Counted from the first letter of the stretch, positions 44,619 through 53,551 are shown. The stretch: 64,000 nucleotides of DNA from Leptospiraceae bacterium (GCA_016711485.1 JADJSX010000007.1:124001-188000), one strand, 5' to 3'. Notes: generated from the letters alone by a model not told the origin. Numbers and translations: made by a program.

Positions 44619-45383
44619 ATGTCAGATAAACAAGAACAAAAAGATTTCGAACTTAAATCAATTCACAACCTCTTGGGTGCCCATAACAACGAATTATCTT
44701 TCTTAACAAAATTAGAATCAGAAGAAATCAATAAACTTCGAAACCAAATTATAATTTTTATGCAAGATGGGCAAAAAGATATTTGGGTTCCTATGGCTAA
44801 AGTAAGTAAATTTATGCCTAATTTTTTAAATGCAAAAGTTTCGGAAGACATTTTAGGAGCAAGTATTGCGGCTAACTTATCTTATCATCTTCATCCGAAA
44901 GATGCGATAGGAATCGCTTCACATTTTTCGATCAAATTTTTTTGTGATGTGTTGGAACATTTAGTACCAGAAAAAATTTCTGATATGATTCAACAGTCTC
45001 CTTTCGATTTAATGCGTAAAGCGGTTAATGAACTTATACTTAGGCAGAATTATTTTTTAATCGGAAGCCTAATAGATTATACCCCTCTTGAATCTGTTGA
45101 TAAAATTGCTAGAGGTCTGTCTAACTTAGGAGATTTAATTTCAGTTACTTATAATGCTAGAGATAAAACGAGAGTATTGAATTTATTTAAACGATTTGAT
45201 GATAATAAAATATACGGAGTTATTCTTGCAGGGTTAAATAGCAATTTGTCTGAGCAACTCCGAGTAGTCTATGAACATGCAGATGAAGAATTACTTGATA
45301 AAACGAAAAAAATAATTCAATCCAAAAATCCAGATTTACTAGAAAAATTCAACACTATGGTAACGAAATTCGACAGAGATTAA
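44619..45383 (+). CDS. Conserved hypothetical helical protein
   Basis: A 254-residue soluble, mostly helical protein with no signal peptide. Repeats of about 30 residues with Leu and Pro at fixed places (for example KDAIGIASHFSIKFFCDVLE and EKISDMIQQSPFDLMRKAVN) suggest a helical-repeat scaffold. It vaguely recalls the MgtE N-terminal/FliG helical fold, but no defining motif is seen. It is followed by another unknown gene after 14 bp. Reading frame and spacing support a gene; function unknown. Confidence 0.65.
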   Translation: MSDKQEQKDFELKSIHNLLGAHNNELSFLTKLESEEINKLRNQIIIFMQDGQKDIWVPMAKVSKFMPNFLNAKVSEDILGASIAANLSYHLHPKDAIGIASHFSIKFFCDVLEHLVPEKISDMIQQSPFDLMRKAVNELILRQNYFLIGSLIDYTPLESVDKIARGLSNLGDLISVTYNARDKTRVLNLFKRFDDNKIYGVILAGLNSNLSEQLRVVYEHADEELLDKTKKIIQSKNPDLLEKFNTMVTKFDRD

Positions 45384-45397
45384 CATAAGGATTAAAA

Positions 45398-45925
45398 ATG
45401 AACCAAACAGTAAATAATAAAAAATACTCTCTAGATAGTTTAGCAGAAATGAATCTAGAAGAGTTAGATTCATTGTATAAAGCTGGGACAGTCCCAGAAG
45501 ATTTTCGGTCCGTTCATGGTAAACCGAAAGGAAGAATGTTAACTGTGCGACCAACCGATGGCACTCCCATATTTCATGCTTTAAAAGGAATTTCAGCGCA
45601 TGGAGCATTTCCATGGGACGGTAAAAGTTTTTCCTACTCAGGCAAACAAACAGGACAAGGAATTAATCGAGTCAAACTTTTATTTTCTAATTTTGATTGG
45701 TTTCCATTTGAGATAAGAGTAGAATCATCCGTAATAGACAATAAACCATGCATTTTTTTAGACTACGAACGACCAGAAAATCCTTGGTTTATTGCAAAAA
45801 TTCATGATGAAATTCGAGAAGTTTCGCCTGGAATATACATGGGTCCAGCAATGTGGAAAGAAAACAAAACAAGCCCCATTTTGGTATTATGGTTCGCGTT
45901 AGATTTTAATGATCAAAGTAATTAA
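45398..45925 (+). CDS. Hypothetical protein, possible GXWXG/DUF4334-like
   Basis: A 175-residue soluble protein with Shine-Dalgarno AAGGA before the ATG. The phrases PWDGKSFSYSGKQTGQGINRV, DNKPCIFLDYERPENPW and VSPGIYMGPAMWK resemble the end of DUF4334-type proteins (strand-rich, with the WxGK and LDY motifs), but I am not certain. It follows the helical protein by 14 bp, so they may be co-expressed. No enzyme activity can be assigned. Confidence 0.55.
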   Translation: MNQTVNNKKYSLDSLAEMNLEELDSLYKAGTVPEDFRSVHGKPKGRMLTVRPTDGTPIFHALKGISAHGAFPWDGKSFSYSGKQTGQGINRVKLLFSNFDWFPFEIRVESSVIDNKPCIFLDYERPENPWFIAKIHDEIREVSPGIYMGPAMWKENKTSPILVLWFALDFNDQSN

Positions 45926-46000
45926 TCTTTCGATAAAAATGATTGCGGTTTAGATGGGTTATGCGAATTTAAGAACAATTCTTTTAATAGGAGTATTTTT

Positions 46001-46699
46001 ATGAATTACGGCAAATTAGTATTATTCGGTTTTTTGATTCTTTTATTTAACTGCGCAAAAGAGGTAACACTTAGAAATGCGCCTATAAATGATGACAAAA
46101 AAGATCGTTCCATGGGAAATTATCCTGAAAACGCCAAATCAGGACATTGTTATGTTAAAACTAGCATACCAGCCGAGTATAAAACAGTAGAAGAAAAAGT
46201 TTTAGTTTCTGAAGCTACAAGCAAAATGGAAGACGTACCAGCTGAGATGGAAACCATCGAAGAAAAAATTATAGATAAACCCGGAAGTTCTCTTTGGAAA
46301 AAATCATCTGATGGTGATTTATATTGTTACGAAGAAATTCCGCCAACCTATAAAGTCATCAAAAAAGAAGTACAGAAATCCCCTGCTACTAGAAAATTAG
46401 TAACCGTTCCTGCAGAATACAAAACTGAGAAAAAAGAAATTGTAGTTAAAGAAGCAAAGAACGAATGGACTGAAGTACTTTGTGGAAATAACGCAAAACC
46501 AGAAATCATTGCTCAGTTACAAAAAAGCTTAAAAGAAAAAGGTTACTCTCCTGGAAATACTGACGGCAAGTTAGAACAAAATACGATGGACGCAATCAGT
46601 AAATACCAAAAAGAGAAAAATCTAAAACCAAGCAGTAACGGTCTTATCAATATGGATACTGCTTTATCACTTGGAGTTAAAATGCCAAGCGGCGAATAG
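46001..46699 (+). CDS. Lipoprotein with internal repeats and peptidoglycan-binding domain
   Basis: A 232-residue lipoprotein: signal peptide with lipobox LLFNC near residue 18, then several imperfect repeats of the form (V)PAEYKTVEEKVLV...EA separated by charged stretches (about residues 55-155), and a C-terminal peptidoglycan-binding domain (PG_binding_1; LQKSLKEKGYSPGNTDGKLE near 175 and TMDAISKYQKEKNL near 198). It probably links the outer membrane to the cell wall. AGGAG lies 8 bp before the ATG. Convergent with the ankyrin gene, 8 bp apart. Confidence 0.85.
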   Translation: MNYGKLVLFGFLILLFNCAKEVTLRNAPINDDKKDRSMGNYPENAKSGHCYVKTSIPAEYKTVEEKVLVSEATSKMEDVPAEMETIEEKIIDKPGSSLWKKSSDGDLYCYEEIPPTYKVIKKEVQKSPATRKLVTVPAEYKTEKKEIVVKEAKNEWTEVLCGNNAKPEIIAQLQKSLKEKGYSPGNTDGKLEQNTMDAISKYQKEKNLKPSSNGLINMDTALSLGVKMPSGE

Positions 46700-46707
46700 A
46701 AAGTAAC

Positions 46708-47841
46708 TCACTTACCTTCAATCAATGAAAATATCTCGGCGTTATCCGAGGTATTTTTCAGTTTTTCTGGATCGAGCCCAACTAACTCTTCCAATTCCAA
46801 TTGTTTTTTCTTTAATTCAGCAGAGTCTATCTTTTTTATTGTTGGTTTTTCAGAACAACGCAAAGACAATTTTGTATTTGCCGCTACCGGAGAATCTGAA
46901 TTTAATGCACTTTGACGAAGACCTTCCGCATTTGCTTTTTCTAAAATTTTCTTATGTTTTGAAGAACTGATATCCAATGAATTTCCGACTGATACTATTT
47001 GACCATTATCCTCCAAACTCGAAATTAAATTTTTAACTTGAGGAGATTCAGAAATGGAATCGTCTTCTTCTATTTCACTCGCTCGTATTCTAGTTCGTGC
47101 AATACCATTGTACATAGAAATTTTAGTGTTCTTTTCGCTATCTACATTTACTTCATAGGCAGTTCCGCGAACAGATGCAACTATCGTTGGAGTCATGGTC
47201 TGTATCTTTTCACCAGAAGGAACTTTTTTGATTTTAAATAGGACAGAGCCATATTTTACTAATCCTGCAAAAATACTATCCTCCGAATCGTCCTTAAACT
47301 TTAAAGAAAATACTGTATTCTCTTTCAGCCTAAGCATAAACTCGGAAGCAGATTGTTTTACTTGGATATCACAAAACGACTTTTTGGCAACAAATACAGT
47401 TTCATTCTCTAAAATTGAGTCACCGATTTGAAGTCTTTTATTATCTACGTATGCTTCTCCTACAACTTTGAGAATAATACCAGTTATCCTATTTTTAGTA
47501 ATTTTCCTTTCTTCACTTTCTAGATATTCTTTTATCAGTTTATTTCCTCTTGCACCAGCCATCACTGCAGCAGTCCATCCATTTGTATTTCGTGCAAATA
47601 AGTCTGATTTATTGTCAACCAAGAATCTAACAACTGGAAGATGGTCATTATTCGCCGCATACATAAGAGCAGTTGTTCCATTTGAGTCTTTGAAGTTTAT
47701 ATTAGCTTTTTCGGATATAGACTTCTTTACACCAGCCAAATCTCCCCTGCCAGCAAATTCCAGCAAATCAGTATTAGCCTCTCCATGAATAAAGGAATAG
47801 AAAATAAAAAATAGAAAATAAAAAATAGAAATTTGTTTCAT
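46708..47841 (-). CDS. Exported ankyrin-repeat plus FecR-domain protein
   Basis: A 377-residue protein: signal peptide (about 1-21), two to three ankyrin repeats (about 25-115; NGTTALMYAANNDHLPVVRFLVD and NGWTAAVMAGARGNKLI), a FecR-type domain (about 120-270; starts GIILKVVGEAYVDN, has ENTVFVAKKSFCDIQVKQ and PTIVASVRGTAYEVNV), and an unstructured tail. FecR domains act in signalling or envelope binding; joining one to ankyrin repeats is unusual. Site of action is probably periplasm. The start of the gene contains a tandem repeat (47798-47825). Confidence 0.8.
   Translation of the reverse strand: MKQISIFYFLFFIFYSFIHGEANTDLLEFAGRGDLAGVKKSISEKANINFKDSNGTTALMYAANNDHLPVVRFLVDNKSDLFARNTNGWTAAVMAGARGNKLIKEYLESEERKITKNRITGIILKVVGEAYVDNKRLQIGDSILENETVFVAKKSFCDIQVKQSASEFMLRLKENTVFSLKFKDDSEDSIFAGLVKYGSVLFKIKKVPSGEKIQTMTPTIVASVRGTAYEVNVDSEKNTKISMYNGIARTRIRASEIEEDDSISESPQVKNLISSLEDNGQIVSVGNSLDISSSKHKKILEKANAEGLRQSALNSDSPVAANTKLSLRCSEKPTIKKIDSAELKKKQLELEELVGLDPEKLKNTSDNAEIFSLIEGK
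47798..47825 (-). repeat. 14-bp tandem repeat in signal-peptide coding sequence
   Basis: Two exact copies of TAGAAAATAAAAAA (plus a partial third) lie inside the first 15 codons of the ankyrin/FecR gene, encoding the hydrophobic Phe/Tyr-rich core of its signal peptide. Fourteen is not a multiple of three, so gain or loss of a unit would shift the frame. Confidence 0.55.
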
Positions 47842-47962
47842 TCTTTTGCCAGCCTAAGTTAAATTATTAAAAAGTAAGTTTGTCCATTATCCAATAATGA
47901 TTCTTATCGTTTGTTCCAATGAATCATTATTAATAACTTTTGTAAATAGCAAATTTCTTTTT

Positions 47963-48229
47963 AAAATGGAGCAGTATTATCAATACTTCCATTTACAGCA
48001 TTTGCTCCGGCACTTACCTTAGAAGTTCCCGTTCCGGGAGTTCCATTTCCCCATTGCACGTAGGTAGACGACAGGCTGTTTGCCGGAATAGAGAGGAAAA
48101 GCAGCAATAACCACAGCTCGCCTAGAATCTCCATTTGCAGTTGCTCGAACTAAATCCTATTTGCTCGATACAAATATCTCTATTAGCAGCAGCAGTGTTT
48201 ACTCCTCCAATAACTGCAAGTGAAAGCAT
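47963..48229 (-). pseudogene. Frameshifted gene remnant
   Basis: On the minus strand, protein-like sequence is split over three frames: from ATG 48229 (MLSLAVIGGVNTAAANRDIC), then a second frame (RATANGDSRRAVVIAAF), then a third (STYVQWGNGTPGTGTSK). Each piece is compositionally sensible and in order, with frame changes between, as in a decayed gene for an exported Gly/Thr-rich protein. The parent family is not recognised. The rest of the 47842-48450 gap shows no gene; it must contain the promoter of the cyclase gene at 48451. Confidence 0.4.
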
Positions 48230-48450
48230 ACTTCGACTTTATTCGCGTCTTTTTTTTGAATATAAAGCAATTTAAAAAAATACTAGAAGTAATACGGATA
48301 TAATTTTTATTTTAATTATAAAACCAATTTTTCTCCCTTTTTATTCTACATTAACTAGAATAAATGAGCAACTAAATATTTTCAAACAAATTGAATGTTA
48401 AATGATTTACTTTTAGGATTGTTGAATATAGTTCGCAGAAGGGTGCAAAA

Positions 48451-50271
48451 ATGATATATGAAATATTACCAAACGAATATATATTCCAATTCGAAATTCC
48501 TCTAGATGCCAGTAAAGAAAAAATCTGGAGGTATGTTTCCGATACTGATCGTGTCAATCAACTCCTAGGAGAACCCACAATTGAATACGAAGATTCGCCA
48601 AATGAAAGAGGCGGCAGTTTTAAAGAAGGAATTCAGAAAAATACAGGATTCGCGCTCAGATTTAAGGAACTAGCTCCAGAATGGGTAAAGGAACAATTTT
48701 TCCAAATCGTTCGCGAACACACTTCCGGTCCGTTAAAACGTTTTATTCATCGCATTGACTTATATGAGCAAGAGGGAAAAATTATCCTAAAAAATACAAT
48801 TCGAGTTATACTTCGCTGGAAATTACTCGCACCCATAAACGTAGTAAAATTTCACTTAGATGTAATTCCAAGATATAAAAAATTCTATAAGAACATTGAA
48901 TCCCTTCCTTACAACAATTACAATATTGGTGTTCTAGAAATTAAAAAAAATACCAAACCAGAAGAGTTAACTTCCCTACTTCACAAATTTTCACTTATTT
49001 CGCATAACGATTTACTTTGTAATTTGATCGCATCTTTTATATTAAAATCAACTGATATTGATTTATTAAAAATTCGTCCGTATCGACTTGCGACAATTTG
49101 GAACGAAAAAAAGAAAGAAGTTCTAGAGTTTTTTTTAAAAGGAACCAAAGAAGGATTTTTTGATTTGAATTGGGATGTACTTTGTCCTTCTTGTCGTGGA
49201 GCAAAATCTAGTTCAAATTCCTTATTAAATATGAAAAAACAAGTACATTGTTCTTCGTGTAATATAAACTATGAAGCTGATTTCGATAAATCAGTAGAAT
49301 TAACATTTACCCCAAATCCAACCATTAGACAAATACTTGGAGGAATTTATTGTGCATCCGGCCCTGGTAATACTCCGCATATTCATTTACAAATTCGTTT
49401 GCAGCCAAATGAAAACAAAGAAGTGGTTTACAGACTATTACCCGGTATTTACAAAATTTATAGTTTACAAACAAAAGCTATAGTTGATTTAAAGATCGAC
49501 TCTTCTGGAGAAAATTCAGAAAATATTTCATTCGATGGAATTAAGTTCGAACAGCTTCATCTAACCCCGGGAAATAAAAAATTTTTCTTTGCAAATCCAG
49601 ATCAACAGGGGGAAATCGTTGTTAAACTAGAACATGCCATTTGGTTGGAAAATATTGTAACCGCTTCGGAAGTTACCGCAATGCATGAATTTAGGGAATT
49701 ATTTTCTTCCGAAGTTCTGCGTCCGGGAGAAGAAATTGGAGTAAAAAACTTATCAATTTTATTCACAGATTTAAAAGGTTCCACTGAATTTTATAATTCA
49801 CGAGGAGATGCATTTGCGTATAAAGCAGTGAGTAATCATTTTCAAATTTTAATAGAAAATATCACAAAATACGATGGTGCAATTGTAAAAACAATTGGTG
49901 ATGCAATCATGGCAATTTTCTTTTTACCGGTTAATGCCGTATTATACGCAATCCAAGTACAGAAAGAAATTAAAGATCTAAATAAAAAAGAATATGGAGA
50001 GGATGTACTCATTTTAAAAGTAGGCATCCATATTGGGTCTGTGCTTGCAGTCAACCAAAACGAAAAATTAGATTATTTTGGAAAAACTGTCAATCTCGCG
50101 GCAAGAGTCGAAGGAAAATGTAAAGGTGGAGATATCGTAATCACTAAACTTCTTTACGAAAACGAACAAGTAAAAGAGTTGATCAAAAAAGAAAATATTC
50201 AAATTGAAATCTTTGAATCAAATTTGAAAGGTTTCGAAGAGAGTTCTGAATTGGTTAGGATTATTTTGTAA
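48451..50271 (+). CDS. Soluble class III adenylate cyclase with SRPBCC and zinc-ribbon domains
   Basis: A 606-residue protein without membrane spans: an SRPBCC/START-like lipid- or ligand-binding domain (about 1-150), a helical part and a zinc ribbon (CPSC near 248, CSSC near 269), a beta-rich DUF5939-like region (about 280-410), and a C-terminal cyclase domain (about 425-595) with ILFTDLKGST, VKTIGDAIMAIFF and GKTVNLAARVE. Metal-binding Asp residues are in place. It probably makes cAMP in response to a bound small molecule. Its 3' end overlaps the convergent SUMT gene by 11 bp. Confidence 0.88.
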   Translation: MIYEILPNEYIFQFEIPLDASKEKIWRYVSDTDRVNQLLGEPTIEYEDSPNERGGSFKEGIQKNTGFALRFKELAPEWVKEQFFQIVREHTSGPLKRFIHRIDLYEQEGKIILKNTIRVILRWKLLAPINVVKFHLDVIPRYKKFYKNIESLPYNNYNIGVLEIKKNTKPEELTSLLHKFSLISHNDLLCNLIASFILKSTDIDLLKIRPYRLATIWNEKKKEVLEFFLKGTKEGFFDLNWDVLCPSCRGAKSSSNSLLNMKKQVHCSSCNINYEADFDKSVELTFTPNPTIRQILGGIYCASGPGNTPHIHLQIRLQPNENKEVVYRLLPGIYKIYSLQTKAIVDLKIDSSGENSENISFDGIKFEQLHLTPGNKKFFFANPDQQGEIVVKLEHAIWLENIVTASEVTAMHEFRELFSSEVLRPGEEIGVKNLSILFTDLKGSTEFYNSRGDAFAYKAVSNHFQILIENITKYDGAIVKTIGDAIMAIFFLPVNAVLYAIQVQKEIKDLNKKEYGEDVLILKVGIHIGSVLAVNQNEKLDYFGKTVNLAARVEGKCKGGDIVITKLLYENEQVKELIKKENIQIEIFESNLKGFEESSELVRIIL

Positions 50272-50980
50272 TATGATTCAGACCTATAGCAAGCAACGTG
50301 GGGCTATCCAAATTAGCCTCTCGTAATTTATATAATGCATTCGCCAGTGATGTTTTTATTATTTTTTGATTAGTTCTCCCTAAATTACTCGCCGCTATAA
50401 ATGATGTTTCTGGCGATTTTCCGGACGATAGGAGTAAGTTGACTATTTCTTCTGCCTCCCCTAGCCCCATAAAAATAATATGTGCATCCGTATTCGGCAA
50501 ACTGACGCGAGGAAAAGATTTATCTCTATAGCCACTATAAAATGAGATCGTCCTCGTTAAATCACGATGCGTAAGGGATTCGCCTAATGCTTCAGCCAAA
50601 AGTTGCGGACTAGAAATACCCATAATCAATTTTACAATAAATCCATTGTCCTCTAAAACCTTAATTTCTTCCGAAGCTCTAGCAAAAAAACTCACATCAC
50701 CACCCTTGAGGCGAACAACTCTTTTCCCCTGCTTTACATACCGAACAAGAATTTCATTGATCTCACTCTGTTTTTTTTCATGAAACCCTTTTCGTTTTCC
50801 GACCGTTTCCGATTGTGCCTGTGAATAAAGATCACAAAGTGATTTTAAATTTGTATCATATAGAATTATTTCTGCCTGGCTCAAAATCGAATGTGCTTCG
50901 AGAGTCAAATACTTTGGATCACCCGAACCAGCTCCGACAAGATAAACAGTATTATCCTCAAAAGGAACTTTTACTGTCAT
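50261..50980 (-). CDS. cobA: Uroporphyrinogen-III C-methyltransferase (SUMT)
   Basis: A 239-residue SAM-dependent methyltransferase that makes precorrin-2 from uroporphyrinogen III, here for sirohaem. The family motifs are VYLVGAGSGDPKYLTLEA near residue 12 (usually GPGDP; here a Ser), VVRLKGGDVSFFARASEE near 88 (usually GGDPFxFGRG), and SLTHRDLTRTISFYSGY near 145. The departures at both motifs suggest a diverged copy, but active-site glycines remain. ATG 50980 has no Shine-Dalgarno, and the 5' end is covered by a repeat. It is last in the sulfate operon, separated from met8 by 106 bp. Confidence 0.88.
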   Translation of the reverse strand: MTVKVPFEDNTVYLVGAGSGDPKYLTLEAHSILSQAEIILYDTNLKSLCDLYSQAQSETVGKRKGFHEKKQSEINEILVRYVKQGKRVVRLKGGDVSFFARASEEIKVLEDNGFIVKLIMGISSPQLLAEALGESLTHRDLTRTISFYSGYRDKSFPRVSLPNTDAHIIFMGLGEAEEIVNLLLSSGKSPETSFIAASNLGRTNQKIIKTSLANALYKLREANLDSPTLLAIGLNHITK

Positions 50981-51038
50981 GGTGAGTCTGTCGAACCATA
51001 TCTAATAGAATAAATACCCTTCGACAAGTTCAGGATGA
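50979..51038. repeat. Widespread intergenic repeat (TTCGACA type)
   Basis: CCCTTCGACAAGTTCAGGATG (in parts, 51017-51038) and the ATGGT...TGTCGAACCAT block (50979-50999) are complementary over TGTCGAA/TTCGACA. Very similar words occur in intergenic regions of many unrelated bacteria. The first block includes the start codon of cobA. Confidence 0.5.
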
Positions 51039-51086
51039 TACTTATCAAAAACCAGTTCAATATTTGGTCGTGCGAATCCGTGACAA

Positions 51087-51596
51087 TCATTGAATATTTT
51101 TCTTAATTTCCCTTTCTTTAGCGATTACTCCGAGTTTATCGTTTAATTCAACTAGATTTAATTTTTCCTCTATTTCTTGTCGAATCATCTTTACTCCGCC
51201 CGGAGCGCGACCATAACTAGAAATAAAAATTGAAAAATTTTCTTGGATGAGAGTTGAAGCAGAAATAAAATCAGAGTCTTCCACTTTGTCAATAAAGTTG
51301 ATTAACACGTTTCGTTCCCTTGCTTCTTTTAAAATCTCAGATTCCACATCTCGATCGTTTACACCTGAGTAAACTACATCAAATCCTTGTAAATCGCCGT
51401 ATTCGTATTTTCGATAAATAAAATCAATCCAATCTAAGGAGTGAAAGTCTTCAATAAATTCAGGGGAAATCGCTGTTATACGTTTGCCTAATTGAGAAAG
51501 AGTTCTGAGTTTTTCCGCACTAGCTTTTCCCCCGCCTAGAAGTAAGATGTTTTTATTTGAAACATCTAACATTAAAGGGAGATATTTTTTACTCAG
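51087..51596 (-). CDS. Precorrin-2 dehydrogenase / sirohydrochlorin ferrochelatase
   Basis: A 169-residue Met8/SirC-type enzyme that oxidises precorrin-2 to sirohydrochlorin and may insert iron. The NAD-binding motif ILLLGGGKASAEKL is near residue 20, and FISASTL near 117 and SSYGRAPGGVK near 135 are also typical. The conserved N-terminus KYLPLMLD lies upstream of the first ATG (51572); to include it, translation must begin at CTG 51596, which overlaps the cysN stop as CTGA with GGAG 7 bp upstream. No catalytic Asp/His check was possible beyond this. It follows cysN directly in the operon. Confidence 0.85.
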   Translation of the reverse strand: MSKKYLPLMLDVSNKNILLLGGGKASAEKLRTLSQLGKRITAISPEFIEDFHSLDWIDFIYRKYEYGDLQGFDVVYSGVNDRDVESEILKEARERNVLINFIDKVEDSDFISASTLIQENFSIFISSYGRAPGGVKMIRQEIEEKLNLVELNDKLGVIAKEREIKKNIQ

Positions 51597-52882
51597 ACTA
51601 AGTCTCCTTCCATAATCATACAGGCTCCCGATGTCTGATTGGTTCCTTCATCAATTAAAATAAATGCACCTGTCCCTCTGTTCATAGCATATTCGTCATA
51701 AAAAATTGGCTTTGCGGTTTTAATAATTATTTTTGCTATATCATTTAATTCTAATGATTCGACACCTTCAATTCTCTCTAGAGTATTAATATTTAGTTTG
51801 TATTTAATTTCTTTAATTATACATTTTACAGAGTTGGTAGTATGGCGTAATAGAAATTTGCCGTTTAATTGCATTTTTTTAGAATCCATCCAGCAGACAT
51901 ATGCTTCAAATTCCTGTGCCTCCACAGGGAATCGATCCTTTACTAACATATCACCACGACTTATATCTAATTCATCTTCTAACCGAATTGCGACTGACAT
52001 AGGAGGATAAGCTTCAGTAACCTCTCCTTCTAAAGTATCTATTGCTTTGATTTTGGATTTTGTGCCGGACGGAAGAGCGGTTACAGTATCACCTTTTCTA
52101 AAGACTCCAGCATTTACCATACCTGCATAAGCTCGGTAGTCATGGTATTCATTTGCTATAGGACGAATAACCCATTGAACCGGAAAACGAGGCAAATCAT
52201 AATTATGCGATTTGTCAATGTCTACTGTCTCGAGATATTGAATTAAGGATTGTCCTTTGTACCAAGGCATATGGACTGAAGGTTCAACTACATTGTCGCC
52301 ATTCAACGCAGAGATAGGGATAAAATTAATTTCTTTGATCCCCATTTTTTGCATCAATGGACTAGCAAACTTAAGATAATCAGCACGAATTTGTTGAAAA
52401 ACTTCTTCTGAATATTCAACTAAATCTAACTTATTAATACAAACAGTTATATAAGGAATATCTAATAGAGCAACTAAGAAAGTGTGGCGATAGGTTTGCT
52501 CAATCACTCCTTTTCTTGCATCAATTAAAATAATGGCTAAATTTGCAGTTGATGCACCTGTTACCATATTGCGGGTATACTGAATATGCCCCGGAGCATC
52601 GGCAATGATAAACTTTCTTTTGGGAGTAGCAAAGTATTTATAAGCTATATCAATTGTAATTCCTTGTTCTCTCTCTGCTTTTAAACCATCCGTCAGTAAA
52701 GCTAAGTTGGTATAACCGTCACCCCTTCTTTCACTTGACTTTTCAATAGCATCCATTTGATCATCAAAGATTTGTTTGCTGTCAAATAAAAGTCTTCCGA
52801 TTAATGTACTTTTGCCATCATCGACGCTACCCGCAGTGATAAACCGGAGCATGTCCATGTTCATATAAGTTTCTGTATTCAT
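51593..52882 (-). CDS. cysN: Sulfate adenylyltransferase subunit 1 (GTPase)
   Basis: A 429-residue GTPase subunit of ATP sulfurylase, which with CysD makes APS from sulfate and ATP. GTP-binding motifs are seen: AGSVDDGKSTLIGRLLFD near residue 16, DAPGH near 95 and NKLDLV near 152; the EF-Tu-like domains II and III follow. There is no C-terminal CysC kinase fusion (the protein ends at residue 429). It follows the toxin-antitoxin pair and is 10 bp after the toxin gene. AAAGGG precedes the ATG. Confidence 0.96.
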   Translation of the reverse strand: MNTETYMNMDMLRFITAGSVDDGKSTLIGRLLFDSKQIFDDQMDAIEKSSERRGDGYTNLALLTDGLKAEREQGITIDIAYKYFATPKRKFIIADAPGHIQYTRNMVTGASTANLAIILIDARKGVIEQTYRHTFLVALLDIPYITVCINKLDLVEYSEEVFQQIRADYLKFASPLMQKMGIKEINFIPISALNGDNVVEPSVHMPWYKGQSLIQYLETVDIDKSHNYDLPRFPVQWVIRPIANEYHDYRAYAGMVNAGVFRKGDTVTALPSGTKSKIKAIDTLEGEVTEAYPPMSVAIRLEDELDISRGDMLVKDRFPVEAQEFEAYVCWMDSKKMQLNGKFLLRHTTNSVKCIIKEIKYKLNINTLERIEGVESLELNDIAKIIIKTAKPIFYDEYAMNRGTGAFILIDEGTNQTSGACMIMEGDLV

Positions 52883-52892
52883 ATTTGCCCTT

Positions 52893-53300
52893 TCAATTAG
52901 GATGTATTACACTGATTCTTCGATTTCGATGAATTCTATACACTTCGAAATCACTATCCGTCGTTAAAATAATTCCACCTTTTATTAATTCCAACATTCT
53001 CACTAGTGACGCATCTGCAAATGAAACTTTATTCTTTTTATACTTCGATAGTGTCTGACCAACCTCTTTTGCATGTTCAGATAAACGAAATGGAATTTCA
53101 AGATAACCGTCTTCAATCATTTTCAAAATAGCTTCATCCCCACCACTTCCTTGCAAAAGATAACATGATTCAGCCACAACTGCCTCGCATGTTAAAAGTG
53201 GAGGGGATACTCGATCTAATTCCCTACACGCCCACTCATGTAAATTATCCCTGCGATTGAGATATGCGACTAATACACCTGTATCCACTATATATCTCAT
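52893..53300 (-). CDS. PIN-domain (VapC-like) toxin
   Basis: A 135-residue PIN ribonuclease. Catalytic acidic residues are Asp6 in YIVDTGVL, Glu near 44 in VVAESCYLL, Asp near 97 in SFADASLVRM and Asp near 117 in TTDSDF. ATG 53300 overlaps the antitoxin stop as ATGA, so it is coupled. It lies between cysD and cysN inside the sulfate operon, an odd location for a toxin and a sign of insertion by transfer. Its end is 10 bp before the cysN ATG. Confidence 0.88.
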   Translation of the reverse strand: MRYIVDTGVLVAYLNRRDNLHEWACRELDRVSPPLLTCEAVVAESCYLLQGSGGDEAILKMIEDGYLEIPFRLSEHAKEVGQTLSKYKKNKVSFADASLVRMLELIKGGIILTTDSDFEVYRIHRNRRISVIHPN

Positions 53301-53551
53301 TTTCCAAATCCTACTAAATGTTGTTTGTTCGTAGATAAATCAGGAGCCAAAGAAACAATTCCTCTGTATTTTTTCGTTTTTTGAGCAAAGGAAGCATTGT
53401 TCTCGGAATGGATTTTTGCCATATATTCAATGATAGCATCTCGAACAAAAGCAGATTGGGAAACTTCCAAATCTTTGGTAAGAGTTTGAATATCTTCAGC
53501 CATGTCTTCCGTTATCTTCATAGTAATGGTCTTTAATTGAGATCTATCCAT
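53297..53551 (-). CDS. Ribbon-helix-helix antitoxin (VapB/CopG-like)
   Basis: An 84-residue protein from ATG 53551 (GGAG 8 bp upstream; the GTG at 53560 is worse). The N-terminal ribbon-helix-helix reads KTITMKITEDMAEDIQTL and SQSAFVRDAIIEYMAK, the pattern of CopG/VapB DNA-binding dimers; the C-terminus (RGIVSLAPDL) would bind the toxin. It should block the PIN toxin and repress the pair at the palindrome 12 bp upstream of its start. Confidence 0.88.
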   Translation of the reverse strand: MDRSQLKTITMKITEDMAEDIQTLTKDLEVSQSAFVRDAIIEYMAKIHSENNASFAQKTKKYRGIVSLAPDLSTNKQHLVGFGK

